Assembly: GCF_029029505.1 (NCBI RefSeq)
Contig: NZ_JAKJSD010000003.1
Span: forward strand, 186,001 to 250,000
DNA: 64,000 nucleotides
Reading direction: 5' to 3'
From: Ancylomarina sp. DW003
GTDB taxonomy: Bacteria; Bacteroidota; Bacteroidia; Bacteroidales; Marinifilaceae
In this document: positions 17,849 through 27,900 of the stretch, piece by piece
How the letters are laid out: the number at the start of each line of letters is the position of its first letter
How positions within the stretch are numbered: the stretch's first letter is position 1
Notes under the pieces: generated by a model
The model's database searches: none
What the model was told of the DNA's origin: nothing
Seen by the model: the letters and a program-made list of their open reading frames with translations, nothing else
Translations under genes and position numbers: made by a program

Positions 17849-19213
17849 ATGAATTACAGAATGGTGTTTTTAAAATCACAAATTCTTTTGTGCGCAATAA
17901 TGTATATGACCCATTGTGCATCTGCGCAAAAAGATGACTCGGAACAGTGGTCACAGTTTAGAGGGCCATTAGCCAGTGGTATTATTGAAACAGTCAACTT
18001 ACCGGATAAATGGAATGTTTCTACAGGAGAAAATATAAAATGGAAGACAGAAATTCCAGGATTGGGCCTTTCTTGTCCGGTAATTTGGGATGACAAGGTT
18101 TTTATAACCACTGCAATAAGTGAAATTGGTGCAGATTCTTTGAAAGTTGGTTTATATGGTGATATTGCCAGTTATGATGACGAATCAATTCATGAGTTTA
18201 GAGTGATTTGTGTAGATAAAAATACAGGTGATATTTTATGGAATAAGTTAGCTCGTAAATCGGTTCCAAAAACCAAGAGACATACAAAAGGCTCTCATGC
18301 TAATCCAACTGCAGCGACAAATGGAAAGTATATCGTGGCTTTTTTTGGTTCAGATGGCCTGTATTGTTACAATTTAAACGGTGATTTAATCTGGAAGAAA
18401 GATTTTGGGAAAATGCACACCGGCTTTTTCAGAGCCCGAAAGGCTGAGTGGGGATTTGCAAGTTCCCCCATCATACATGAGAACCGTGTTATAGTACAAT
18501 GTGATTTCTTTGGAGATTCGTTTATAGCATCCTTAGATATTGAAACAGGTGAAGAGAAATGGCGTGTGCCTAGAAATGATGTGCCTACATGGAGTACACC
18601 TAATATTTATGCAAAAGGAGAGCACACGCAAATTGTTGCGAATGGCTATAAGCATATTGGAGGATATGATTTTGAGACGGGTGAGGAGATTTGGAAAATG
18701 AAAGGTGGTGGAGATATTCCGGTACCAACACCAATTTTTGCACATGATTTAATCTACATACACAGTGCTCATGGGAAATCATCGCCCATATACGCAATAA
18801 GCCCTGAAGCAAAAGGTGATATTAGCCTTAAAAAGGATGAAACATTCAACGATTTTATTCCTTGGAGTATAAAGCGAGGTGGCGCCTACAACCCTACAAA
18901 TATCGTTTATGGAGACTACTTATATAATATGAATATGGGTGGCCGACTAACTTGTTTTAATGCTTTAACTGGTGAGCTTGTTTATAGACAGGTTGTTCCA
19001 GGAGCACGAGGAATTACAGCATCAGCTATTGCATCCAATGGGAAACTATATTACTCTACCGAAAAGGGTGATGTCTTTATTGTAAAAGCAGGCAAAGAAT
19101 ACAAACTTCTTGCTAAAAACAGCATGAACGATGTGATTATGGCAACACCTGCCATATCGGATGAAAACATGTTCTTTAGAACTCAAAAATATTTAATTGC
19201 AGTTGGGAAGTAA
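17849..19213 (+). CDS. Exported PQQ-like beta-propeller protein
   Basis: This 454-residue protein has an N-terminal signal peptide (hydrophobic stretch about residues 6-26, cleavage near ASA-Q). The mature part begins EQWSQFRGPLASGII and contains repeated propeller blades of the form 'vic.d..tG...W' (CVDKNTGDILWNK, SLDIETGEEKWRV, GYDFETGEEIWKM, CFNALTGELVYRQ). Such proteins share the fold of BamB and PQQ dehydrogenases, but the WQxFRGP opening is typical of uncharacterised exported relatives. It lacks a lipobox, so it is not BamB itself. Binding partner and function are unknown. No linked enzyme gene suggests a pathway. Confidence 0.75.
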   Translation: MNYRMVFLKSQILLCAIMYMTHCASAQKDDSEQWSQFRGPLASGIIETVNLPDKWNVSTGENIKWKTEIPGLGLSCPVIWDDKVFITTAISEIGADSLKVGLYGDIASYDDESIHEFRVICVDKNTGDILWNKLARKSVPKTKRHTKGSHANPTAATNGKYIVAFFGSDGLYCYNLNGDLIWKKDFGKMHTGFFRARKAEWGFASSPIIHENRVIVQCDFFGDSFIASLDIETGEEKWRVPRNDVPTWSTPNIYAKGEHTQIVANGYKHIGGYDFETGEEIWKMKGGGDIPVPTPIFAHDLIYIHSAHGKSSPIYAISPEAKGDISLKKDETFNDFIPWSIKRGGAYNPTNIVYGDYLYNMNMGGRLTCFNALTGELVYRQVVPGARGITASAIASNGKLYYSTEKGDVFIVKAGKEYKLLAKNSMNDVIMATPAISDENMFFRTQKYLIAVGK

Positions 19214-19314
19214 ATTGATGAATCAAATCGTTACATATTAATTAATTTCACTGGAAAATGTCATATACAACCTTTAAACGGAGAGGAATGACAAATTTTA
19301 GTCCTCACCTCCGA

Positions 19315-19341
19315 AGGCAACCAAAGAAGGCTGCTTTTTTA
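19315..19341 (+). terminator. Terminator of the beta-propeller gene
   Basis: Eight-nt arms (19315-19322 with 19329-19336, one mismatch) are followed by a T run. Confidence 0.6.
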
Positions 19342-19438
19342 TTATTGGTTTTTTTCTAGTTCTTCTGTTTTTATACTTTTTTGGTTCTGATTTGTTCGGA
19401 AATAAATAGAATTGGATTTAGAATTTTGTACTAAAAAT

Positions 19439-19468
19439 AAACCCCAAACTCAATTGAATTTGGGGTTT
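19439..19468. terminator. Bidirectional terminator between converging genes
   Basis: A 10-bp perfect stem AAACCCCAAA/TTTGGGGTTT is flanked by T-rich sequence in both directions. It separates the plus-strand beta-propeller gene from the minus-strand gatED operon. Confidence 0.75.
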
Positions 19469-19494
19469 TACTCTTGCAAGTTTTTTTATTAAGC

Positions 19495-19555
19495 TTCTTC
19501 TCCCGATCCCTGAACGCGTTGCATTGAGCGAAGTCGAAATGGAGTCGAAGGGCAG
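19495..19555. repeat. Probable dispersed intergenic repeat
   Basis: This segment contains TTGAGCGAAGTCGAAATGG and GAGTCGAAGGG, a string family often scattered between genes in Bacteroidota. Its left end (CTTCTCCCG, then TCCTGA or CCCTGA) is also seen at 45164-45180 between gltB and gltD. It lies just beyond the gatD stop codon. Confidence 0.35.
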
Positions 19556-19565
19556 AAAATGTATC

Positions 19566-20948
19566 TTACTTATGAACCTTCTTAATAAATTCTTCTACCT
19601 CAGGAATACCTCCTTGATACAGCAGATAACCATTATACGGTTCACGTTCTGTTATTTCATCGTTCACAGGTGTTAGCATCAATCGGTGAACTTCATCCAG
19701 ATCGTCGGTTTGACCAAGAGCCCAACCCAATTTAATATAGGCTACCTCAGGTAACATATTACCACCGGGAACAATTCCTCGGGCCATCATCTCACGTCCC
19801 GTTTCGTAAACAAACATTTGTACATAACCCCATAAAGTTTGGAGGGTCATAAACATATACACACCTTTTTTCTTGGCACGTGCTATAGACGGGTAAAGTT
19901 CCTTATTCACATGACCAAGGCCAGTTCCAATAAACACGATTCCCTTATAGCCACAATCAACCAAAGCATCCAAAACGTCTGGTTTCATGCCCGGATAGTA
20001 ATACAGCACAGTCACCTTATCGCTGAAATAAGGCTTTATTTCTACGTTTCTGTCTTTACGTCGGTGATTGTACTCCTTCTTAATGTTCTCAATCTTATGA
20101 CGGTTGACCATAGCTAGCGGTGTGTCGCCAATGGTACGGAAAGTTGACCTGTAGGAAGAGTGCATCTTACGCACACGCGTTCCTTTGTGTAATAAGCCAT
20201 ATTCATCTGAGGTTGGTCCAAACATACAAACCATTACCTCGGCAATATCCGAATTACCAGCAGCATACATGGCATGCATCAGGTTAAGAGCTGCATCAGA
20301 GCTTGGTCGATCTGATGAACGTTGCGAGCCTACAATAACAATTGGTACAGGTGAATTCTGAACCATAAAAGTAAGAGCAGCACCCGTGTGATGCATGGTA
20401 TCGGTACCATGACCAATAACAATACCATCTACACCATTCTCAATCTCTTTACCAATAGCCTTAGCCAATTGTAAATACTGTGGAGGCCCCATATTTTCAC
20501 TAAACACAGCAAAAACTTTCTCTGTGGTTAAATTACAGATGTCAGCCAGTTCAGGCACGGCTCCATACAATTCTCCTGGCGAGAAAGCAGGAATTACCGC
20601 TCCGGTTCTATAGTCCAGACGGGAGGCAATGGTACCACCTGTACCAAAAAGTTTCACAGCAGGTAAACCTTCGGTAAAAGGAAACTCTTTCTCAGGAATC
20701 TTATAATTAGCCTTTTTGTAGCCCGTTTCCTTCATGTCGGTAATGGTAATAATATCCACACCAATATTGTAGCCCGTAATAATTTTTAAAACAATATGCT
20801 GATCGTCATCATTTTCCGATCGGGGTAGAATGGTTCCCTCAAAATCGCCACGCGAAGTTGTGATTTTAGCTGTTCCCCAAACTCTAACATTATATTTTTT
20901 GAGTACTTCCAGCGCACCGCCTTTATATCCTTGAAAAATATCTTCCAT
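19566..20948 (-). CDS. gatD: Glutamyl-tRNA(Gln) amidotransferase subunit D (archaeal type)
   Basis: This 460-residue protein has the GatD architecture: an N-terminal beta-barrel domain (residues 1-90, including VRVWGTAKITTSRGDFEG) followed by an L-asparaginase-type domain. The glutaminase catalytic residues can be placed: Thr106 in GTGGTIAS, Thr182-Asp183 in HGTDTM, and Lys261 in RVRKMHSSYRSTF. GatD hydrolyses glutamine and passes ammonia to GatE, which amidates Glu-tRNA(Gln). It starts 9 bp after gatE on the minus strand, so the two are co-expressed. GatDE is classically archaeal; bacteria normally use GatCAB or GlnRS. Length and domain order match archaeal GatD, so this is not a stray asparaginase. 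Confidence 0.92.
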   Translation of the reverse strand: MEDIFQGYKGGALEVLKKYNVRVWGTAKITTSRGDFEGTILPRSENDDDQHIVLKIITGYNIGVDIITITDMKETGYKKANYKIPEKEFPFTEGLPAVKLFGTGGTIASRLDYRTGAVIPAFSPGELYGAVPELADICNLTTEKVFAVFSENMGPPQYLQLAKAIGKEIENGVDGIVIGHGTDTMHHTGAALTFMVQNSPVPIVIVGSQRSSDRPSSDAALNLMHAMYAAGNSDIAEVMVCMFGPTSDEYGLLHKGTRVRKMHSSYRSTFRTIGDTPLAMVNRHKIENIKKEYNHRRKDRNVEIKPYFSDKVTVLYYYPGMKPDVLDALVDCGYKGIVFIGTGLGHVNKELYPSIARAKKKGVYMFMTLQTLWGYVQMFVYETGREMMARGIVPGGNMLPEVAYIKLGWALGQTDDLDEVHRLMLTPVNDEITEREPYNGYLLYQGGIPEVEEFIKKVHK

Positions 20949-20957
20949 ACCAGTCGA

Positions 20958-22928
20958 TTATTTAATAGCTTTTTCAATTTTAGATTTTAATTCGCTTAAT
21001 GCAATATTTCCTGTAGCTTGCTTATGAAGCTGTCCCATAATCCAATCCGTAACTTTTTCTTTCTGGGTTTCAGAATTGCTTTCTCTGAATTTTTCATACA
21101 GATAATTAACAGGCGCTAATAATTCATCAAGATTTCTTTTTTTGAAATTAATGCTCGTTAATATCGATGAGAAATCCATATTAGGATGTTCTATAAGTAC
21201 AGGAAGCATCAGCTTTGCGATGGCGTAATGCAATTTGTTCTTTTGTATGAATTCAAACATCTTTACAATACGATTGTATTTGAATTCTTCGTGCTTTTTG
21301 TATTTTCCTTCTACATTTTTTAAAGTATGAGCGAAGAAAGTTCCGACAAATTTCGCAGGGATCTTTAGTTTTTCAATTTTCTCGATAACCGGAACCAAAT
21401 TATTCCTTAGAATATAATGATCGGCATCGGTAGGAATGTCCCAGTTTCGAAGTTGTTGATAGCGCTTGAAAATTTCAACAGGCAAATTCTTATTTAAGCC
21501 TTCGATATAATCATTTGGCAATGGGATAGGAGCCGAATCGGTATCAGGGTACATTCTGTCGGCACCTGGTAACACTCTTTCGAAGATAGTCGTACCGTCT
21601 TTAAAGGATTTACGAGTTTCTTCAGGAATCGTATCGAATGCCATTGTACAACGTTCCTCAATGGTTTCAAGAGCCGTAGTAATATCATCTTTCGGTCCCC
21701 AGAATATGATCTGTGCATCGCTGTCACCAGCATTCATGAGATCTTTAATCTTATCGAAATCGGTCTTTAAGCTCGATCCATCAATTTCTTCCGAATGAAT
21801 CATATTTGGCTTTTCGATACAAGCCACAACCTTTAAACGATCGGCAATTTCGTTGGCGAAACACAAGCCTGGCTGTGTAAAGTGTGACAAAATACCTTGA
21901 AAACCTTCTAGATTAACAGCATGAACTTCCATATTGGTGAAATCCATATCCGCCATCAGCTTATTCTTAAGCTTTAAGGCTGAAGGATCAATCTGTTTAC
22001 TCTTGATTTCCCAGTCTTTTTGACCATTAACTTGATCTTTTAGTAGCTTTTGTACATTAAGCAAAGCCCACTGACGGAATGCCTCGTTATGGGAAAGCTC
22101 TGGTATCCATTTGTTATGAGCCACACCTTTTATTTCGACACGTGTACCGCCTTTACAGCTTACATTCACATCTTCGCGACCAGCACCCATTCCCGTACGA
22201 ACTTTCCCCGTACTTCTATTCAGGAATCGAATATATTCCGCTGCCTCTCTCAATTCGTCAGGCGTAAAACATTCAGGATAAGTTACCGTCTCAATCAGCG
22301 GCATACCCAAGCGATCTGTCTTATAAAGCCTCTTGTGCCCAATATCCGAAATCTCTCTACATGAATCTTCTTCTATACTCAACTGAATCAAACGAACTTT
22401 CTTGTTTTTTAGCTGAATATGACCTTCAACACCAAGAATGGCCGTTCTTTGGAAACCAGCAGGAATACTACCATCCAAATATTGCTTACGCGTGATATGT
22501 ACCTCACCAACAATATTCAGGTTCGATAGCAATGAGATTTCAAGTGCATATTCCAGAGCTTCTTTATTGATGATAAAGGGTGGGGTGTCGTCAATTTCGT
22601 AGGTACAAGCCGAATTGTTGTTCAAACGATAGGTAATCTCTTTTTTTGTTTTAAATTCCATTAAAGCCGTTCCGTCATATTCACCAAGCTCCGAAAGCGT
22701 AGGTCGCATATGGCGGATAATCTCGGCATCAAAATCGTTATGATCGTGTAAAAGACCTGCCGGACAATGACAAAAAAGTTTCTTTTCTGTTTTTAATTGC
22801 TGATGAACCTCCAAACCAGACATAAATCCGATGCGTTTGTAGTCCTTCTCTGTTGCCTCTTTTCTGGAGACATACCCTATGGTTTTACGGGTATTCTGAT
22901 GGTTTTTTACTGGGTTAAATTTCTGCAT
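20958..22928 (-). CDS. gatE: Glutamyl-tRNA(Gln) amidotransferase subunit E (archaeal type)
   Basis: This 656-residue protein belongs to the GatB/GatE family. The cradle domain starts at GFMSGLEVHQQLKTEKKLFC (after an unusual basic extension of about 33 residues) and contains LFCHCP and CTYEIDDTPPF, as in archaeal GatE. An AspRS-like insertion, the feature that separates GatE from GatB, is present around residues 290-430 (CIEKPNMIHSEEIDGSSLKT through FERVLPGADRMYPDTDSAPI). A helical and YqeY-like tail follows and ends at LSELKSKIEKAIK. It activates Glu-tRNA(Gln) with ATP and amidates it with ammonia from GatD. It is the first gene of the two-gene operon. No promoter consensus was found upstream. 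Confidence 0.92.
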   Translation of the reverse strand: MQKFNPVKNHQNTRKTIGYVSRKEATEKDYKRIGFMSGLEVHQQLKTEKKLFCHCPAGLLHDHNDFDAEIIRHMRPTLSELGEYDGTALMEFKTKKEITYRLNNNSACTYEIDDTPPFIINKEALEYALEISLLSNLNIVGEVHITRKQYLDGSIPAGFQRTAILGVEGHIQLKNKKVRLIQLSIEEDSCREISDIGHKRLYKTDRLGMPLIETVTYPECFTPDELREAAEYIRFLNRSTGKVRTGMGAGREDVNVSCKGGTRVEIKGVAHNKWIPELSHNEAFRQWALLNVQKLLKDQVNGQKDWEIKSKQIDPSALKLKNKLMADMDFTNMEVHAVNLEGFQGILSHFTQPGLCFANEIADRLKVVACIEKPNMIHSEEIDGSSLKTDFDKIKDLMNAGDSDAQIIFWGPKDDITTALETIEERCTMAFDTIPEETRKSFKDGTTIFERVLPGADRMYPDTDSAPIPLPNDYIEGLNKNLPVEIFKRYQQLRNWDIPTDADHYILRNNLVPVIEKIEKLKIPAKFVGTFFAHTLKNVEGKYKKHEEFKYNRIVKMFEFIQKNKLHYAIAKLMLPVLIEHPNMDFSSILTSINFKKRNLDELLAPVNYLYEKFRESNSETQKEKVTDWIMGQLHKQATGNIALSELKSKIEKAIK

Positions 22929-23200
22929 AGTGGGTTATAATTTTGGAAGCCATAAGGTAGAAAAAATAATTAAGCTAACCATGTCTGTACTGTAGAATTG
23001 ACTAGGTCTTAATAGCTTAATTGTATCATCCCGGAAAGGGAGAATAAACTAAAGATGTCTTCAATGTATTTCTCTTGGGACTCCTTGAGGAATTAGTGAA
23101 ATATGAAAATTAAATTTTCAAAATATGAATTGCCCATCAGATTAGGTTAAATTAGTTTAATTTGTAGCTTTAGGAAGATTAAAAAAACAAGCAATAAGAA

Positions 23201-23695
23201 ATGAAGCAAAAGAAAATAGCAGCAGGAATAGATGATTTATTGGGCGATGCAAAGAAAAAAGGGTCCGAGATATGGATGAATATAAAGAGTGCGGGTAAGG
23301 AGAAACTAAAGGATGGTATTCAGAATTTAAATGATGCACTGCCCGAAATTGAAGCAGCAGGCTTTATCCTGGTTCGCCTGGATGTTGATATTGCCCTTTT
23401 ACCACGCTTATTTGCCCGCTTTAAACAAATACATGAAATTACTAGTGAGGAACGAGAAAGCATCCTTAAAAAAACGAAAAAGAATAAGTTCATCAATTTC
23501 ATACTGATTGGCTTATTCAAGGCCGCAGATATTAAGAATGAAATAAGCATCGATAATATAGACCTAAAGGAGATCGAACTGGAAATAGGTCTTACACCTT
23601 CGGCTAAGCTTATATTCCGAAGAGAGGAAAGGCTAGCTTTAATGGAAAAATTAGATGAACCCTTATCTTTAAACAGTCCTATAGAAAAGGATTGA
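23201..23695 (+). CDS. Hypothetical cytoplasmic protein
   Basis: This is a 164-residue, lysine- and glutamate-rich protein with no signal peptide or clear membrane helix. The N-terminal 45 residues look helical and amphipathic (GIDDLLGDAKKKGSEIWMNI). The middle carries ILVRLDVDIALLPRLFARFK, and a basic KKTKKNK patch precedes a hydrophobic FINFILIGLFKAA segment. I do not recognise the family. It is divergent from gatE (272 bp) and followed by a strong terminator shared with the next, converging gene. The sequence supports only that it is a real, compact gene. Confidence 0.6.
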   Translation: MKQKKIAAGIDDLLGDAKKKGSEIWMNIKSAGKEKLKDGIQNLNDALPEIEAAGFILVRLDVDIALLPRLFARFKQIHEITSEERESILKKTKKNKFINFILIGLFKAADIKNEISIDNIDLKEIELEIGLTPSAKLIFRREERLALMEKLDEPLSLNSPIEKD

Positions 23696-23724
23696 TATAG
23701 GAAAGTACGAGATAATAAAAGTAA

Positions 23725-23756
23725 AACGCCTCAGACTAACAGAAGTTTGAGGCGTT
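23725..23756. terminator. Bidirectional terminator
   Basis: A nine-bp perfect stem AACGCCTCA/TGAGGCGTT lies between two converging genes. Confidence 0.75.
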
Positions 23757-23777
23757 CTTATATTTCATTTATCCGTC

Positions 23778-24701
23778 TTACTTAATTGCCATACAAATGT
23801 CTGATATTAAGTCTTTAGGTTCGGTTTCCATTGGGCTGTTTCTGTAAAATTCCATTGGTGGAATCTTTTTGTTTTGCTTAAACTCTTTTGCTCTGTCCAT
23901 GGCCATAATCGCACTCCATCCATTACCCGACAATTCGTAAGGACCTATGTGCCGTACTGTATGCACTTTGGTAGCAGGAAGACTGCCTTTAATCATTCCG
24001 GCAGGTATGCTTTGTGGATCTGATTTGATTCCAACACCGCTGGTGTATATGACTCTGTTCTTATTAAAATCGAATTTGTGATAAATTGAGAACCAATCGC
24101 ATGTGACATTGTCCTCATTTTCTTTGGCAAAATCAGTTAGTTTTTTGAAATCTTCAGACATGACTTCACCAATATTGTCGATTGTACATTCATTTTTTAT
24201 TCCAACAAATTGACAACCTTCAAATTGAGATTCACCAAGAAATTCCAGTTTAGCTTCAATCTCGCCTTTCTCAATATAATCTTTCAGCATGAGTAAACCA
24301 CGGTCGTAATCCATTCCAATCAAGCGTTCCATCATTTTTTTCATCCAGAACATGAAAAATGGTAAGGAACTATCCATTGTCCAGCTTAGCTTGGTACTGT
24401 TCTCATCTATCTTCTCAAGAATAAAGTCGGTTTTAGCTTGCGATTTCCAAGGCTTCAGAAACTTTAAGTCATAATTAATCACTGTATCACTTTCAGCAAT
24501 CACTTTAATGATTCCCGATCCAATACGTTTACCTTCCCATTCATGGGTTTTTCCATCGAGCGAAATGCTCACCTTTGCTTCTGGCTCAAGAATAAACCAT
24601 GGCGACCAGGGTTTCCAATAATTGAAGTCGGTGATGACACTTTTAACTTTCTCAGCGCTTGCAGCGATTGTTATCGATTTTTCTACACGAGTTCTAGGCA
24701 T
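23778..24701 (-). CDS. SRPBCC domain plus GyrI-like/AraC-type effector-binding domain protein
   Basis: This 307-residue cytoplasmic protein has two ligand-binding modules. Residues 1-150 form an SRPBCC (START-like) domain, with VEKSITIAASAEKVKSVITD and the W-x-P-W motif (YWKPWSPW). Residues 160-305 resemble GyrI-like small-molecule-binding domains, ending in KVHTVRHIGPYELSGNGWSA and the typical PPMEFYRNSPMETEPKDLIS. There is no DNA-binding domain, so it is not a transcription factor. Such fusions are common in Bacteroidota and may bind or sequester hydrophobic or cationic ligands. The function is otherwise unknown. Confidence 0.8.
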   Translation of the reverse strand: MPRTRVEKSITIAASAEKVKSVITDFNYWKPWSPWFILEPEAKVSISLDGKTHEWEGKRIGSGIIKVIAESDTVINYDLKFLKPWKSQAKTDFILEKIDENSTKLSWTMDSSLPFFMFWMKKMMERLIGMDYDRGLLMLKDYIEKGEIEAKLEFLGESQFEGCQFVGIKNECTIDNIGEVMSEDFKKLTDFAKENEDNVTCDWFSIYHKFDFNKNRVIYTSGVGIKSDPQSIPAGMIKGSLPATKVHTVRHIGPYELSGNGWSAIMAMDRAKEFKQNKKIPPMEFYRNSPMETEPKDLISDICMAIK

Positions 24702-24994
24702 CTATTTTGGCTTTTAGTTATTGATTTCACTTAAAAGATATCCAGACTCAATATTAGTATGGATAATTCAACGTTTATAAAGTTAAAAAGAATCAGCCCT
24801 TAATACAAGTCATAATAAATTGAATGCTTTAGCTCAACAAGTACGTATTCTAAACACCCTTTTATCTGCGGCATTTTCCTTAAAGGGAAAAGCTGTTTTT
24901 AGGTATTTTGAATAAGTATACTAAATGGTTATGATCTAACTTTAAGTAAGCTGTAAATGTAAGGGTATAACAAAATGCTTGGTAGAGGTTGTTT

Positions 24995-27900
24995 TTAATT
25001 CCTAGTCTTTGGAACGGTAAAATAGAAACAAGATCCTTCACCCAAAGTAGAAACAGCACCAATTGTCCCCTTATTAATTTCTACGAACTCTTTGCATAAG
25101 AGTAGGCCTAAGCCAGTTCCTTTTTCACCAGAGCTCCCTACAGCTTTGTATTTTTTATCAATTTGGAAAAGTTTGTCTAAGTTCTCCTCCGAAATACCTT
25201 CACCTTCATCCTCAATCTCAATTTTGTATTTCGAATCTTCAGATTTAAGTCTAACCGTTATCAGTGAATTCAGCTTAGTGAATTTAACGGCGTTGTTTAA
25301 AAGGTTTCTGATAATCGTATTAATCATCTCCTTATCGGCATAGCCAATGGCCTTATCCGGTAGCTGATAATCAATATGAATGCCTTTCTTTTGCGCACTT
25401 ACCATATATAGGTTAATGTTTTCTTTAAGTAGGTCGGTGAGTTGACAGTTCTCTGGCTCGTACTCAATTTTACCTGTTTGCGATCGCGACCAGGTAAGTA
25501 AATTCTCCAGTAAAGCATAGATATGATTGACGCTTTGATTGATCTTCTTGATTCCAATCTTTTTTTCATCGTCATCAACAGCGTCATAGTTTTCATGAAT
25601 AAGCTGTGATATGGACATTAAACTCGTAAAAGGATTTTTTAAATCGTGAGAAATGATCCTAAAAAAGGTGTCCTTTGTTGTATTTAGTTCCTTTAAATTT
25701 TGCTCAGATTCTATAAGTTTTTGGTTAGTTGATCTGATTTTTTCATTTTGAATACGCAAAAGTTTATTGGTTCTAATTTTTAACAGATATCTGTAATTGA
25801 AAATGATAATAGCAATACCCATCAAAACCTCAAGAAGAATAAACCACCATTCCATCCAAAAAGGAGGATTGATAATAATCCTCAAGTCTCTGCTTTCCTG
25901 ACTCCAGATACCATCGGAATTTTGTGCCTTTACTTGAAAGAGATATTTTCCTGGTTTTAAGTTAGAATAGGAAACGAAGTTGCGATCTCCGGCACTTATC
26001 CACTCTTTATCTAAACCTAACATTCTATAGTTATAACTGATATTTTTAGGTGAAAAGCTGGATAGGGAAGAAAACTCCATAGAGAGATGTCTTTGCTTAT
26101 AATCCAGAATAATTTTTGAGGTAGATAAAATACTTTTTTGAAGTATATAATGATCCTTCTCAGTGTTGTAGTATAGGCAGTCGTCACAAATTGAATCTTT
26201 TTCTTGTGCAACAACAACATTCTTACCTAAAATCTGAAGTTTAGTGATAACGGCATTGTAAACAGGCTCAGTTTTTATCTCCATTTCAGGATCGATAATA
26301 TTTAAGCCATAAACACCACCAAAGTACATCAGGCCGGATTTACCCTTATGGAAAGCACCACCATTAAATTCGTTGGATTGTAAACCATCTAGCGTTGTAA
26401 AGTTTTTAACGGAGTGGTTCTCTATATTAAATCGACAAATACCTGAGTTCGTACTAAGCCAAATATTGTTCTGCTCATCTGGCAGAATACCATAAATCAC
26501 ATCATTGGGTAAACCTTCGCTAACACCAAAGTGTTGAAAAGCTTTTGTTTTAGGATCGAAGCGATTAAGCTTATTATTAGTTCCAATCCAGAAAATACCA
26601 TTGGCGTCTTCATAAAAACTGAAAACAATATTGTCTGAAAGTGAGTTTTGATTATTGGGAGTAAACTGATAAGATTCGAATTGATCCGTTTCTTTATCTA
26701 GTATGCTAAAACCACCACCATAATGTCCCAACCATATTTTTCCTTTGCTATCTTCATATATCGATGAGTAAACAAAATTATGACCTATACTTTTAGAGTC
26801 ATTATTATCGTGTAGGTATTGTTTAAAGCGATTGTTTTTTCTATCAAAACGATTGAGGCCATCTCTGGTTCCAATCCAGAGAATCCCTTCATTATCTTCA
26901 AATATAACACGAACTGAATTGTTCGAAATGCTATGAGGTTTGTTGGTTTGATGTTTGTACTTAATTCGAGCTCCAATATCAGGGCTGAATTTAATTAAGC
27001 CTTCGCCATCAGTACCTAGCCAAATTTGTCCTTTACGATCTTCATAAACATCGCGGATAGCAGGATTGTTCGTAATACTATAATGATTAAATTTCCCTGT
27101 TTCTCTATTGTATGAGCTTAAGCCTGCATTATTAGTACCTATCCAAACCCTTTTTTTGTGATCTTCCCAAATACTCCACACAAAATCACTAGCCAAACTA
27201 TTAGGTAGAAGGGCATTGTGTTTAAGCAGTTCAAATTTATGTGCCTGAGGGTCATAAATACTAATACCTGCGCCAAATGTACCCATCCATATTGAGCCCG
27301 ATTGATCTTCGAACAAGCAATTAATTGAATTCTGAGATAGACTCTGTGGATCTGCAGAATTATGGGTGTAATGATTTATCAGATTAGTTTTTGAATCTAT
27401 TTTATAAACTCCGGAACCAAAAGTTCCGTACCAAATATTACCTTTCTGATCTTCTATAATTGGCTTTATGGTATTTGTCGCTAGACTGTTTGACGAATCG
27501 AAGGCTTCAATAATAAAAGAGTATGTTTTCTCGCCAATAGTTTTCTTGAAAAGACCATTCTGTGTTCCAATCCAAATATTTTTACTTTTATCTACATAAA
27601 TGCTTTCAATATGCTTGTTATCAATAAGCTCTTCACTCTCTTGACTTTCAGTATCTAAAGTTACAAGTCCCGATTGACAACCAATTAAGAGTTTGTTATT
27701 GAATGAGCTAAGGCAGTTGATGTTGATAGAGGAACATAGGTTTGAAAAATGAGTTTGTATTTTGTTTTCTTTCCAATAGAATAAACCATTTTCACTTGCA
27801 ATCCATAATCTTTTATCCTTCGGTGTAATTATAAAATCATTGATTCTACATGCCAAATCAAACTCTTGAGTATTTAAACTTAGGACATTTAAGTTTTTAA

